Of a DNA stretch of 64,000 bases, positions 38,389 to 50,300 are shown one piece after another. The translations under genes and the position numbers were made by a program. Origin of the DNA: Aricia agestis (taxonomy: Eukaryota; Arthropoda; Insecta; Lepidoptera; Lycaenidae); assembly GCF_905147365.1 (NCBI RefSeq), contig NC_056409.1:7197001-7261000 (forward strand). Reading direction: 5' to 3'. How positions within the stretch are numbered: position 1 is the stretch's first letter; every line of letters starts with the position of its first letter. The notes below the pieces were generated by a model. That model saw only the letters and a program-made list of their open reading frames with translations, did no database searches and had not been told where the DNA came from.

Positions 38389-38701
38389 CCGGGACACCTA
38401 GTTAATTATATAACTTAATAATTAATATTATATTGGTTAGCTGACTCCAGAACCTTATGCTCAAGCTCACCCCTGTTGTTAACTTATTGTAGGTAAACCT
38501 CATCTCACAATATCTTGCGTTAAGCTTTCGAGGGTGACCTTATTTCTAAATTCTACCCATTTAAAACGTCTTCGACCCCTATACTTTAGAGTTTGGATTC
38601 ATGAGCTTATTGTATGAATTCTTGAGGGAGAATTACTTTTGAAATACTTAAGCCTACCATCAAAATTATTTTCACGGGGTTTTATTTATCTGCAGTGTAG
38701 G

Positions 38702-38838
38702 TATAGTCTGTCAAAAAAGTTAAGAAATTAAAAAGTGGCAACATCGTAGTGTCATGCCTTTCAAATAAATCTAAGAAGAAAGGGATGACACTACGATGTT
38801 GCCACTTTTTAATTTCTTCACTTTTTTGACAGACTATA
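38702..38838. repeat. Near-perfect hairpin MITE, 137 bp
   Basis: The arms match over about 55 bp: TATAGTCTGTCAAAAAAGT...GAAATTAAAAAGTGGCAAC and their inverse at the right end. The loop is about 25 nt. Non-coding. Confidence 0.72.
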
Positions 38839-38839
38839 G

Positions 38840-38898
38840 CTGCAGGGGTCACCAAATGGCAAAAATGGACCCCGAGCGAAACTAGTTGGTGACCCCTG
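38840..38898. mobile_element. 59-bp miniature hAT-like element
   Basis: GCAGGGGTCACCAA and TTGGTGACCCCTG are inverted. GACTATAG precedes it (38832-38839) and follows it (38899-38906), an 8-bp target duplication drawn from the end of the adjacent hairpin MITE. Only about 30 nt separate the terminal repeats. Confidence 0.6.
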
Positions 38899-39893
38899 GA
38901 CTATAGGTACCATATTCAGGCAAGGATGTAATATGGTAGTAAGAAGGTACCTACATAGATTATTATTATAATTTTAGTCATAAAAAGGTGGTCTAATTAC
39001 TTTGGGACTTTTATAGTTGATAATTCGCACTATATAAGCAATTAACCCTAGTTGGGCTGAGGCCTAGGCGGCTTCGCTGTAAAGGACGAATAGTTTTGTT
39101 AAGTGGTTGGTGTCACCAAGTCACAACTCACCTAGCGGCTCGCATACCTCGGTGAATCATTGTTTTTTGTGACGCATCTTCGTTTTTCTTATAGGTAGGT
39201 ACTAACTTGCAAACTTGTCATCTCTTATCAAAATATTAGAGAGAGAATGTACCTAATTAATAATAGATATTATGTCTAACTGCCACACTCAGAGTGGAAC
39301 AATTTTGACCTATGCGCCATAGCCAGGTCAAAAGCTACGTCCACACTATGCGCTTTCGTCTTCAATTTTCGTCATCTTCTTTCATTCAACTTTCGTTTTG
39401 GCGCATTCAATAATTAAATGCTTTAACGAACGCATTACGCAACGCCAACATTGCCATTTTTGTTTTCTGGATACAGTCAGAGGGCATGCGTCGCGGGCAT
39501 GCCTCACGTTCGCTGTGGACTGCGCTATGACGCATGCCATTGACGAACAGAAAAAGGCACAGTGTGGACAAAGCTATTGTTCCACATAGGCTATGTGAAA
39601 TCCCATTATAAATTATATGTCAAACTCTTCAATAAATTGAAGGTTAATCATAATTAAAATATTTACTTATTTTTTTATACTTACTTACTTTAGCTAAGAC
39701 TGCAATATTTTTTAAAAAGGTTAACATAGTTAACATAATATTTAATATCTCTTCTTGTATTTGAGGATTTAAGTAATAATTTTTATTACTTACATTCAAT
39801 TAAATACTTAAACAAGTTAGGTATTTATTAGAATTAAAATTATCTTCGCAAATCGCGAAGAAGTGAAATAAATTTAAAAATATTTTCACTTAC

Positions 39894-40090
39894 CTTCTTC
39901 AAAATGTGAGTAGGTAAATCCAGTCAAATAGTAAAATAAAACTTGGGGCACACGTATACGTTCATAATTATTTTTCTATAACGTTTTTCACACTTTTTTG
40001 TAAAGTTCTAACGCACTCGCGCAACAACCAAAGTGTTTTCGCGGGACATAGCCTTCAACAGTGAAACACAACCAGCGCACGCACTATACG
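39894..40090 (-). other. Candidate insc 5' leader exon
   Basis: On the minus strand TTTTGAAGAAG is followed by a strong donor, GTAAGTGAAAA (intron from 39893). Joining it to the acceptor before the insc start gives TGA AGA AGG ATG, that is, an in-frame stop and then the insc ATG with A at -3, as expected for a noncoding leader. The 5' end is not determined; about 40090 is a guess. No other acceptor with a coding exon is visible on this strand before 12340, which is why it is assigned to insc. This is inference, not evidence of transcription. Confidence 0.42.
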
Positions 40091-40417
40091 TTTCGTATCT
40101 GAGAAATTTGAAATGCCCGGTGAATACAAAACAAAACACCGGGACCGGTTCTACTTCTACGTGACTTGTGAGTCATAATATAAAGCGCCATCTGTTTTCG
40201 AATAGAAGTAGTGTAACTCTGTGACTGAAACATTTTATTCTATTACTAGAGGCATCTATTGTCGAATAGTCATACTAAATGACCAACGATGTAGATGAAA
40301 AATTTGTTGTCTATGGAAGTTTCAGAATGACATTTTGCTACCAATTCTATTGTCTACCAAAGAGAATATAATCACTACGTGTTGTCTACGTCAACTTCAC
40401 ATTTGTCTATGAACATT

Positions 40418-40425
40418 CTTTCTCT
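40418..40425 (+). promoter_or_regulatory. Candidate 5' TOP start of RpS16
   Basis: The pyrimidine run CTTTCTCT lies 7 nt before the RpS16 ATG, as in the terminal oligopyrimidine starts of ribosomal protein mRNAs. No TATA box is obvious. The transcription start is inferred, not shown. Confidence 0.4.
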
Positions 40426-40431
40426 GTCAAA

Positions 40432-43021
40432 ATGGCTGCCGCGCAAGAGGTGCGTGCTATAATAATTTGTGATATTTAGTTATAATTACATACAATCGCA
40501 ATGTTCGTATTCAATAATAAATGGTTTTTTGGTGATTTCAGGCGAGACGCGAACCTATTCAGGCCGTCCAAGTTTTCGGCCGTAAGGTAAGAAGTTTTTA
40601 ACATATCCACGTGTTTGTCAAATTTCACGCTTTTATTCATTGAGTTTTAGTTTAAATTGTTCTTAAATGCAATACGAGTCAATCTCTTACTATAATTTCT
40701 CACTAATATGCATTTTTAAGCTTTATATAACACCCTTTTCTGCCTTTCACCGTTGTAACCTATTTGGTGCTACGGTCTAATATCGAAAAGGAGATTAAAT
40801 GTTTTTGTTGTACCAGCCGTTCTAGGAAGTGTTTTCTGGACCGTTCTGAACAAAATCGACAGCTAAACTAATTACAATCCTGTAAACACAGATATCTTAA
40901 AATGTTTTAGTAAATAAGAAGCATATCATAACCTCAAAACAAGTAGTTACTCAAGAAATATTGTTATTTTTAGAAAACCGCAACAGCAGTAGCGTACTGC
41001 AAGCGCGGCAATGGAGTTCTCCGCGTCAATGGTCGTCCCCTCGACCTGGTAGAGCCCCGTCTGCTGCAGTACAAACTCCAAGAACCAATCCTGTTGATTG
41101 GAAAGGTAACAGAACTTCGATGTCAAAGTTTTACAGTGTCTCTAGTTAGGGAACTTATACTATAGGTCAGAACCTAAAAGTTTGATAATCTAGGTTTTAT
41201 TTAATATAACTAGCGACCCTTCCCGGCTTCGCACTGGTAAAAAATATATAGCCTACCTAGGTATGTCACTCACTGAAAAAATGTCTCAAATTGATTCAGT
41301 AGTTTTGATTTATAATCATTACTACCCGTGGCCTGCATTGGTCGGTACCGCCGCAAAAGGTATGTCCCGCAATTTTTAAATCTGTAATATCTTCGAAAAT
41401 ATTCATTTAAATCATATGCTGTAGCCTGTAAAGGGCCATATAGATCTACATTGAATCAACAATGTATTTAAGTTATTTCATTGGATAAGGATTAATGCTG
41501 TATTTATTAAAATTGCTTCGAAAATTAGTGGGATATCCATAAGAGAATAGAGATAGACATACACCACTGCAAAGTTTTCTGTACACCTCTTCATAGTGTA
41601 CAGTACTTCAGTTTCAGCCTGCGTTTGCAATGTTATTGAAACTTCCGTTATCCTTTGAACGTGGATTCTTGGAAATCTATTCTTATTCTATTGACTATTC
41701 ACTGGTGTCCTTAAGGAGTGAGCACACTAACACGGGCTGTGCCGGGGCTCATCGCAAAAATCCGCCTCCATACAATTTGTATGGAAGCGGATGCGCTTAT
41801 CGCACACTGTCGGGGCGCAGCGGATTTCCGCTACCATACAAATTGTATGGAGGCGGATTTTTGCGATGAGCCCCGGCACGGCCTGTCTCACAGTGTGCTC
41901 ACTCCTTTATGGCTTATGGGGCTTGATGGGTTAATCACTCGTATCTATTAAAGAATCTCACATCAAAATCTGTTATGTAGTTTTAAAGAGTAAAGGGAAC
42001 AAAGGGACATAGGAGAACTTTGTTTTGAGCGACTTTGTTTTATACTATGTAGTGATTTTTAAAAGTATCTAATGTTTGCTGTATCAGTTTGTCTTCATGA
42101 TGAATAACTCTTATTCCGAACCTGATCATTTGATATGAAGTCAAACATTTTTCTGATTCTTAAGCGCATTCAGTATCTTTTATTCTAGTAGAGCTTACAG
42201 CTAATTGATGTTACTCTTTGCAGGAAAAATTCTCGGGTGTGGACATCAGAGTGACTGTTAAGGGTGGTGGTCATGTAGCGCAGGTTTACGCCATCAGACA
42301 AGCCATCTCAAAGGCCCTGATCGCCTTCTACCAGAAATGTAAGTTCTCTGCACTGATTTTCTATATTCACTTATTCACTTTGCGATACCAAAATATATTT
42401 AAATAGCACATTAATTTGGTCAAATTTCAATTTTTGCTCTGCATTTAGCTTACAATGAATCAACTAATTCATTTTGCATATTGTTAATTTAGTTCAGTGA
42501 TATGATCCTATATTAAATTTAAATTATTTATTTATGAGAATAATTCGAATTATTTAAGTACTTATTGCAATTTAGTAGCAATTCAGTATACAAATACTTT
42601 TATTGAAAAAAAAATCTAAGCTTAGTCAAACATGTATGGAGCACAGTATAAAATCCCCTTCTTTCCAAAGCTGTCTTACATATTGTAAGATAGTCATTTC
42701 AGGGAAGGGAGAGAAATATGTGTCATTTACCAAGCAGTCAGTGTTTTTATTACCTGCCTAGTTTGAAATGAACACTACAAAAAATTCTGAATCTGTTGAA
42801 CTGGTTATTAAATGAAAACTGTCTCCTGCATGTTTAATACATTCAACATCCTTATTCTTTTTTATTTTATTACAGTCGTAGACGAGGCATCAAAGAAGGA
42901 AATCAAAGACATTCTTGTCCAATACGACAGAAGTTTGCTAGTAGCAGACCCCAGGCGCTGCGAGCCCAAGAAGTTTGGTGGTCCGGGAGCCCGTGCCAGA
43001 TACCAGAAATCTTACCGTTAA
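40432..43021 (+). CDS. RpS16: 40S ribosomal protein S16 (uS9)
   Basis: Five coding exons join in phase: 40432-40449, 40542-40586, 40974-41105, 42224-42338 and 42876-43021 (456 nt, 151 aa). The product begins MAAAQEARREPIQAVQVFG, continues with KTATAVAYCKRGNGVLRVNG, EPRLLQYKLQEPILLIGK and VKGGGHVAQVYAIRQAISKA, and ends GGPGARARYQKSYR, the highly conserved uS9 tail that reaches the decoding centre. Length fits the family (about 146-150 aa). Only six codons lie in exon 1, and the short first intron (40450-40541) is typical of ribosomal protein genes. Intron 3 contains transposon debris. It is convergent with the kinase gene downstream. Confidence 0.97.
41210..41400 (-). mobile_element. Possible Helitron-end fragment in RpS16 intron 3
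   Basis: ACTAGCGACCC...CCGGCTTCGCACTGG resembles, in inverse orientation, another lepidopteran repeat end (short hairpin then CTAG|T). The other end was not found. Confidence 0.35.
41715..41905. mobile_element. Near-palindromic MITE in RpS16 intron 3
   Basis: GGAGTGAGCACACT and AGTGTGCTCACTCC are the ends; CGGGGCTCATCGCAAAAATC then CGCCTCCATACAATTTGTAT is repeated inverted on the right, so almost the whole 191 bp can fold. It is inserted in a repeat related to 28480-28545. Confidence 0.7.
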
Positions 43022-43090
43022 TACATTTTTTTCCATTACGTCTTCTGGTATTGCACTGGTATGGTGCTGTCAATGCAATATCACAGGGTG

Positions 43091-43096
43091 AATAAA
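43091..43096 (+). terminator. RpS16 polyadenylation signal
   Basis: AATAAA 70 nt after the stop codon, a usual spacing for a ribosomal protein gene. Confidence 0.75.
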
Positions 43097-43897
43097 AATT
43101 AAAAAACAGTATTTCTTTTATTTATTTTACCAATCAAAGCATTAATTCTTAATAGTAAAATAAATATACCAACTATATTTAAAAAACTTGTGCATTTGGA
43201 AAGAAATAATTGCAAGACAAGACTTTCTGACAATAATTTTATTCAAATAAAAATAAAATAATTATTAAATAATGCAGTTAATACTTCAAACAATGTCTTT
43301 GTTAACAATAGATTAAATGCAACTTATACCTAGGTGTATAATGTATAAAGAATGTATTCAATTTTACTATAAGTAATGGATATGTTAAGTTTACTATTAG
43401 TAGGAAAATCGTCTAATCAAATCTAAGGTCCTTTAGGGTCAATTTATACTAAAGTCGCGCAGTCGAAGCGAATTTCCAAAAACTGAACACAGAAAATTCA
43501 ACCTAAATTTGTTTTTTTTTTTAATTCCTTCAGAGCGTAACGCATACGTTACTTCTGCGTGGCCAATCAGCGTTGGTCGGGCGCATCGACGCGAATTCGC
43601 GCGGATGCGCGCGCCTTTTTAAATTCTCAGAAGTAATAAAGTGCGTTAACGCTTTGGAGTTAAAATTGAATTTGTTACCTATATTCAGTTAAAATAATTC
43701 GCTTCGATGAGCTTCGACTCTGCGCTAGTATAAAATTACCCTTAGGCTCAACTCGCAGGGGCAGAGTCGAAGCGTCGCGTCGCGTCATGTTTTTTTGCCT
43801 AGTTTCGAGCGCAAAATATGCACGTCGAAGCGCGAACGCACGCATCCGTATTTTCATAGCAGAAATTTGTTTTAAAATAGAATAATAGAAATGAATA

Positions 43898-44035
43898 AGA
43901 CTGGGTTGCACCAACAACTTTAACTTTAACCTTAACTATAACCGGAAAAATTTACAGATGTCGTATGAGAATATGGGGTGTTTGGACGCCATATTTAACT
44001 TTAACTTTACCCACGCCTCTGGTGCAACCCAGTCT
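43898..44035. mobile_element. MITE with GGGTTGCACCA ends
   Basis: AGACTGGGTTGCACCA and TGGTGCAACCCAGTCT are inverted ends, followed by AACTTTAACTTTAACC-type runs. It is related in ends and interior to the larger element at 54792-55117. It lies between the convergent RpS16 and kinase genes. Confidence 0.65.
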
Positions 44036-44188
44036 AAGCTAAAGGCCAAAAAAATTGACGTTTCGACTCTGCGGCAGTGGGAGTTTGAGCCCAGTTTCAT
44101 GGTTGTTCACCATCTTGGAAACGGACCCAGTATACAGTACTAGATTTAAGGCTTACAAAACGTTTGAGATTCGTAATCCAAGAAACAT

Positions 44189-44194
44189 TTTATT
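44189..44194 (-). terminator. Kinase polyadenylation signal (short-tail form)
   Basis: AATAAA on the minus strand, 139 nt after the stop of the calmodulin-binding terminal exon. Confidence 0.55.
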
Positions 44195-44332
44195 AGGCGC
44201 ACACATTGGAATTTTGTTATTTTATTTGCAGGTAATGTTAACAGACAAACTGTTATTTTGGAAAAACTCAAGGTAACAAGGATTTGAAATTATGCATAAC
44301 ATTTTCGTACAAAATTACTTATGTTTTCCCAT

Positions 44333-47300
44333 TTACAAAACTTTCTTTTCCTCTGGAATATCGTCAAACTTGGCCCCCATTCTTTTCAAAGCTATAACAG
44401 CAGCAACTGCTTTTGCCCACCTTTTCTTGATGACGTATCTTTTGAGTTTAGTCTTGGTCACTCGCAGTTCAGTACACAGCGCCGACTGGATCAGCCAGGG
44501 ATGAGTAAGGGTTGAAGATGCTGGCAGACGATCTCTACAATAATTTAACAGTTAAATTAAATTTTCCTTTTCTATAATCAAAAATAACGTCGAAGCTTTT
44601 AGGCAGCGCCATCTATCGGTTTGTTTTTCTTTATTTTTTTCCATTTTTCTCATAGATGCCGCCTGTAACTTGTAAGCTAAGTTACACCGTTTCACGTATT
44701 TCATCAGATTTTGGATTAAAAAATTATCCAAATACCTAATATTTTTCTATTTTCAATGAAAACAAAATTATTATATTATATGCCCGGCTTATCTAGTTTG
44801 TGAAATTGCTATTGTTCAATTAAATGTTTTAGACCGGGAGATGGTGACACAAAATATCGTGGATTTGTTCCAGTATGGCAATGATATTCTATGTTACTAA
44901 CGTAACCAGTATGGCGGTTCTTCAGGGGTCGAATTACGTAAAGGCAAGGAAAATTATGGTCATAGCGCTCGCACCGGCCGCGGCGGCTCAATCGCGTGGG
45001 CGTTAAGGCGCTGTGGTTGTCGCAACTACGTAAAATGGGTTTTTTAAATAATGTTTTTTGTGAAGGAAATGTCATTATTTATGTATAAAAAAGTACCGTT
45101 TTAAAATTGAGAAAATTTACTATACGCAAAGGTATATCAGTACACAATTTGATAAATTCTGCTCGATAGAAAAAAATCTCAAAGATGACTGCAATAACGC
45201 TGTTTTTCATAATTAAATCATTTTATGGTTAAATTAAGTACACACTTTCTAGAAAAAACAAAAAATGTAGTACATTTGTCGTAACCTAACCTAAACGATT
45301 TGATATATTTGATTTGTGTAATACTAAAAACAAAAGGTTTTTTCTCCTATTTCCTATTATCAAGGCACTCGGCGAGCGCGTAACCGCCACTGTACAAGGC
45401 GCTGATATTATGAATGTTATTTTAATGTCCTTTAACGTCGATATTCGTACTGACAGACATCGACCTCCTAATTTTAGGGACTTTAATCAAACGCGTCGGA
45501 TAAATAACGAGTGTCGAACGATTTGTTCCACAAAAATGCTTGTATTTTCAGATACTTAGTCGAAAAAAAGAATTAATCGGTAGCGTAATGCCATACTTCT
45601 CGGGTGTTAGGTGTGTACAAAATACAAATGACCTAATATTTTGTGTCACCGTCTCCCGGTCTATTTATAAAGAGTAAGTTTTCGAAAGAACAAGTAAATA
45701 AAACAAATGATATTATAAAGCCTTATATTTTAACAACGTACGCATAAAGTAACAATAAATTATTATTAATATTCAATACAATACACTTAAGTACATACAA
45801 GGAACAAAATTAGAGTAAAAGTGTTATGTTAAAAAATCCACGATATTTACAAAAAAGTACAAAAAGAAATTATGCGCTATTGTCAATGTTAAATCGAATT
45901 GCCTCAGTCTTGTGCTGCGTCCGGTAGCTTTGAGTATGCAGACTAGATTCGTAGATAATTGTCATTTATAGTTAAGTATCTTAATCATGCCCTACTTTGG
46001 TAACCTAGAGCTATTCAGAAAGATTACATCCTACTAGTTTTTAATATTTGTAAATCGTAGCATCCTACCCAATGCTGGTACTCCCAGTAACATGGTATGA
46101 TTTGTGATGAATCACATATTGTGGGTTGTAATTAAACAATATTTTATACTTATTAATTTTACTTTTTAGCATGAGATCAAAATATTCTTTAATTTTAACA
46201 TTAAAAGATCCAATGAAATAAAGTGTATGTTTAGAATTTACAAAAGTAATATGAATCTTTAAATATAATAAAATATCAAAAATCTATCTTCGGAGTGAGA
46301 GAGCTGAATGGTCAAGTAATCACCAGACCAGATCGACCTTTCTGAACAACACAATGTCATGGCACATAGTCTTTATCTCACTAAAAATCATTTAGAATTC
46401 GACACTTCCCTGCTTATACTCTTTCTCTGGATCTTTTCCTGCGACGACTGTCTCTTGAAGAAGGCGTGAAGGCTGGATATGGAGTTCTGCGCGAGCCGGT
46501 CGGTCGGCGACCACTCCAGGGAGATGGACTGGTGCCGGCCGCCGTTGGAGGTACCGCCGGCCGTCCGCTCTGCCTCCACGTCCTCGTTCTCCCCCCACTT
46601 CTCCAGGAGGTGGAGGAGCAGATCCTTGGTTCTGTGGGCGCTGCTCTCGTCCCCGCGCCGGTACGCGAGCTGTCGGCCGTTCTCGGCGCCACTCGCGATC
46701 TTCTGGATCTCGTCGCGTCTGCGGTCGAACTCCTCGAAGAAGGTCCGCCGGCGGTCGACAGGCTGGTCGGGCACGTCGCGGCTGGTCGTCGTGACGCGTT
46801 TCGACCGCGGCGCCTTCGCCCACGGCATCCGGCTCGTCATCGGCTTCTCCCGCTCCCTCTCCGTCAGGAACGACGAGCTGACCCGGCGGGGGGACTTCGA
46901 CGCGAACGCCTTCCTCTCGTCGACCGTCGCGCTGCCGTTGGTCGCGGACCTCGCGATCGTCGTCCTGGTCTCGGTCTTGAAGCCGTTCGGAATCTTCCTG
47001 GTCTCCCTCGTCGTTGTCGTCGTCGTCGACTCGGCGACGTTCTTGTCGGCCTCCCCGGCGCTGTTGTTGTTGGTGAGGTCGGTGTTCATGGTGGACAGCA
47101 TGAGCAGGTGGTCCGACAGCTTCTTGATCTCCTCGGCGAGGTTCTTCCGGACGAAGACGTCATGCCTCCTGTGGAGGAAGCAGCTGCTGTCGGAGGCGCG
47201 GCGCTCGACGGGGTTGTACCGCGTCTTCTCGGGCGCGGGTTCGCGGAGGTCGCGGAGCGGCGGGGGCTCGAGGTCGTCCTCGTCGAACACGAGATCGGGC

Positions 47301-50300
47301 GAGCTGCTGAGCGAGCTGCGCGGGGAGGGGGAGCACCCGCCGACGGAGGAGCGCTCGCCGCCGGCCAGCGAGACGATCTCGTGGGCCTCGTTGTCGAACA
47401 CGTAGGGGGAGTCGGGGTGTTCGCTCCACCGCTCGACGAACAGGCGGAGGTTGTCCTTGGTGACGTCGAGCTCGTGCTTGGGCGCGGGCGGCGGGCGCGG
47501 CTTGTGCGCCGGCGGCCGCTTCGCCAGCCACCGGTGACGCAGACACTCCGCCGCGCTCGGCCGACACCTGCGACAGAGACCCCTGTTACTAACCCAACAC
47601 CACTGCACGATCTTCAACGACTAAGTCATTGAATGACACTAAATAATATTTTCATCAATATGTTCTACAATATTGAGTGAAAGTAACACAATATACTACT
47701 ACAACAAACGACTAGGACAACAGAGGTTCAGCCACAGCGATCGATTCATTGATTTGTATCTGTGGTTCGGTTCAGAGATTGGTCTCTGTGTTGGTAAAGT
47801 AACAGAGGGCCTTTATCGACAAGCTGGCTAGAACAGCTTTTATGCTGTCTATTGATTGGGGGGAGTGCGGTAACATATAATGGTTTGTACAACAACAACA
47901 ACAACAACGGTAAACATTGTTTAAAAACGAGGGTATTTTAGAATGTTTTTAACGCCATCTTCACGCCATTAAAAGGTAGAGTCGGCAGTATTTACAAATC
48001 AAAAATAGAACAAAGGTATCAAACTAATCTCAGATTTAGGAAAAACATCAAACTAATCTCATCTCAGAGTTATTTTATTATTTTAGGCTAAAGTATTTTA
48101 TGACAATAATCCTTATGTCTTTGGAATAAGGATCTGAAATAAAATAACTCTGAACGCACAACACAGTCACAGAAGGAAAGGACCACTTACTCTTTGTCTT
48201 TGACGAGTAGTTTCCTTATAAAGTCTTTGGCGTCGTCGGATATTTCATTGAAGGCCTCATCGTCGAAGTCATACTTGGCAACGGTCACGTTGGCCATTGT
48301 CTCTATGTCCGTCTCTCCCATGAACGGTGATAGTCCCGATAGGCTGAAAAAAAATTAAGTTCATTGTAAGGTTATAGTTATCTGAATTCCGAACTATTTA
48401 TCTACAAACCTGGAGTATAAAGGCAAAACTTGTCTAAAATATTGATACAAATACTAAATGCTTTTAGCACGTTGATCTTACAAATATCTTTCAAGTATTG
48501 TTTGCCGTAATTTCGTTGTTTGTGTTTTGAGTACTTATATTCCTATACCCTTTTCTAACTAAGATATTCACTCCAACTCTAAAAACATATCGACGCCCCC
48601 ACCGAATAATCAGACAATGTGCTATTGTGGGGTTTTTGCTGTTATGCGATTTTTGGCATCTAGAAGTCAAAATACATCATGTGAAGTTTTTTCAGAATTT
48701 TTCTGTGGATATTTTTACAACGATATTATATAAAAAATTATGTGTTTATTCCATAACAATACTTAAAATTGTATTTTACACCAAAAACTGGTCAATAAAC
48801 TATTGCGAAAAACGATTTGACGATAAACGACTATTGCATGATTATTCGGGTAAATACATTACTGCCCACTGCACACTTCCACTCCTGCACATTTTACTTT
48901 CACACTCCTTCAGGTAGCCGCTGATCACCCGTCTTAGGTTCCCCAGACACCTTACTTCAGCTAACCGAACCTTTACAGCTGGCCACCAAGCATTGTCGAA
49001 GGCCCCTTCTCCTTCTCTCTCTTCTTTCTGATGTGGTTCACTAACCTATAGAGGGCGTCTTCGGTGCACTTTTGGGCCATAAAGGCATATTGGTTGGGTT
49101 TTATTTTGGACAACTTGTAGAATCTGAGTCGGACGACCATCATATCACGGTGATCATCTTAGTCCACTCACCTCCAGCCTCCAGTCTCAGTCCAGCATCG
49201 GATCAGTCATCGCAGAGGTTTACACAGGCCCAAGAGTCAGGAATAGTCAGACTTTCTTCATTAAAAAAAAAAATAAGAATGTCTGACTGTCCCTGGCTAG
49301 CTTTTTTGGATGTCCTTGAGTCGTCATAGACGTAAGAACGACCAGCGGACGTTTTGGAAGACATCAAGTGGTAAAGTCCTTCTCCTTCGTTAAATTACGT
49401 ACATTGCTCATATTTTTGTTTTATACTTGACGGTTATTGTAGGAATCCGTCTTCTTCAGTTTTCAGGGTATATAATCATATTCTGTTTCGATTTTTGTAA
49501 TCCACATGCGGGTTTTCTCAGAAAAAAGGATGTACGGGCATTGGGCAATACTTGCTACTTAAAATAAACTAATCGTGACCGATAAGCAGCGAGATCTATT
49601 ACAAATTAACGAAAACGTATTTTACATTTTCTTCTTTCGCAAAGACTCCTTAGAAGTGCTGAAAAATGTCACGACAGCACTAGTTACAGTTTCACTCCTG
49701 CAAGCAGCTGTCAGACAGTCAAATATTATTCGTGGAAGTTGTCCTGCAGGTCCTAATGGGACTCAATTCAGTATTTAGGAATGCGATTGCTAGCTACTAT
49801 AAGATGTGCTGTTATAGTGTGTTGTGTGAATATTGTATTGTGTTGTAACTTGAGAAGTTTTTAACATAGTTTTGATCCTGATTACATTGAACTGTATTAC
49901 GATGTAGATAGAAGTCGACGACTAAAGCACCGTCATATAAGAAGGACCTATGATGCTCTCGGAAGACTGTCTAAAGCAATTTCCTGCCATTATCATTCAT
50001 TTTATAAACCCCCGACCAAAAAGAGGGGTGTTATAAGTTTGACGTGTCTGTCTGTCGGTCTGTCTGTCTGTCTATCTATCTGTCTGTCTGTGGCATCGTA
50101 GCATTCAAACGGGTGGACCGATTTTGATCTAGTTTTTTAGAATATGATATTGATTATTATGACACCAACTCTTGTGGCGATGAGGGTTATGATTAACATT
50201 TTAATTAACTACAATGATTATAAGTATTATTAAAATTATAGAGCCAGTCTCCAGAGTGTATTTTTTTGAACCTAGAGCGAAACATCGATTCCAAGAATGT

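Noticed and set aside
45314..45559. 81-codon open frame inside the 832-bp element
   Set aside because: No similarity to a transposase and no partner exons; reported only as part of the element.
46479..47405. 308-codon second plus-strand open frame in the same exon
   Set aside because: Same GC artefact, Ser/Arg-rich, no recognisable content.
46466..47632. 388-codon plus-strand open frame antisense to the kinase tail
   Set aside because: It is low-complexity (Val/Arg/Leu/Gly-rich), has no domain, and arises because the GC-rich minus-strand exon lacks stop-forming AT triplets. The minus frame has the splice phase and kinase-domain continuity.
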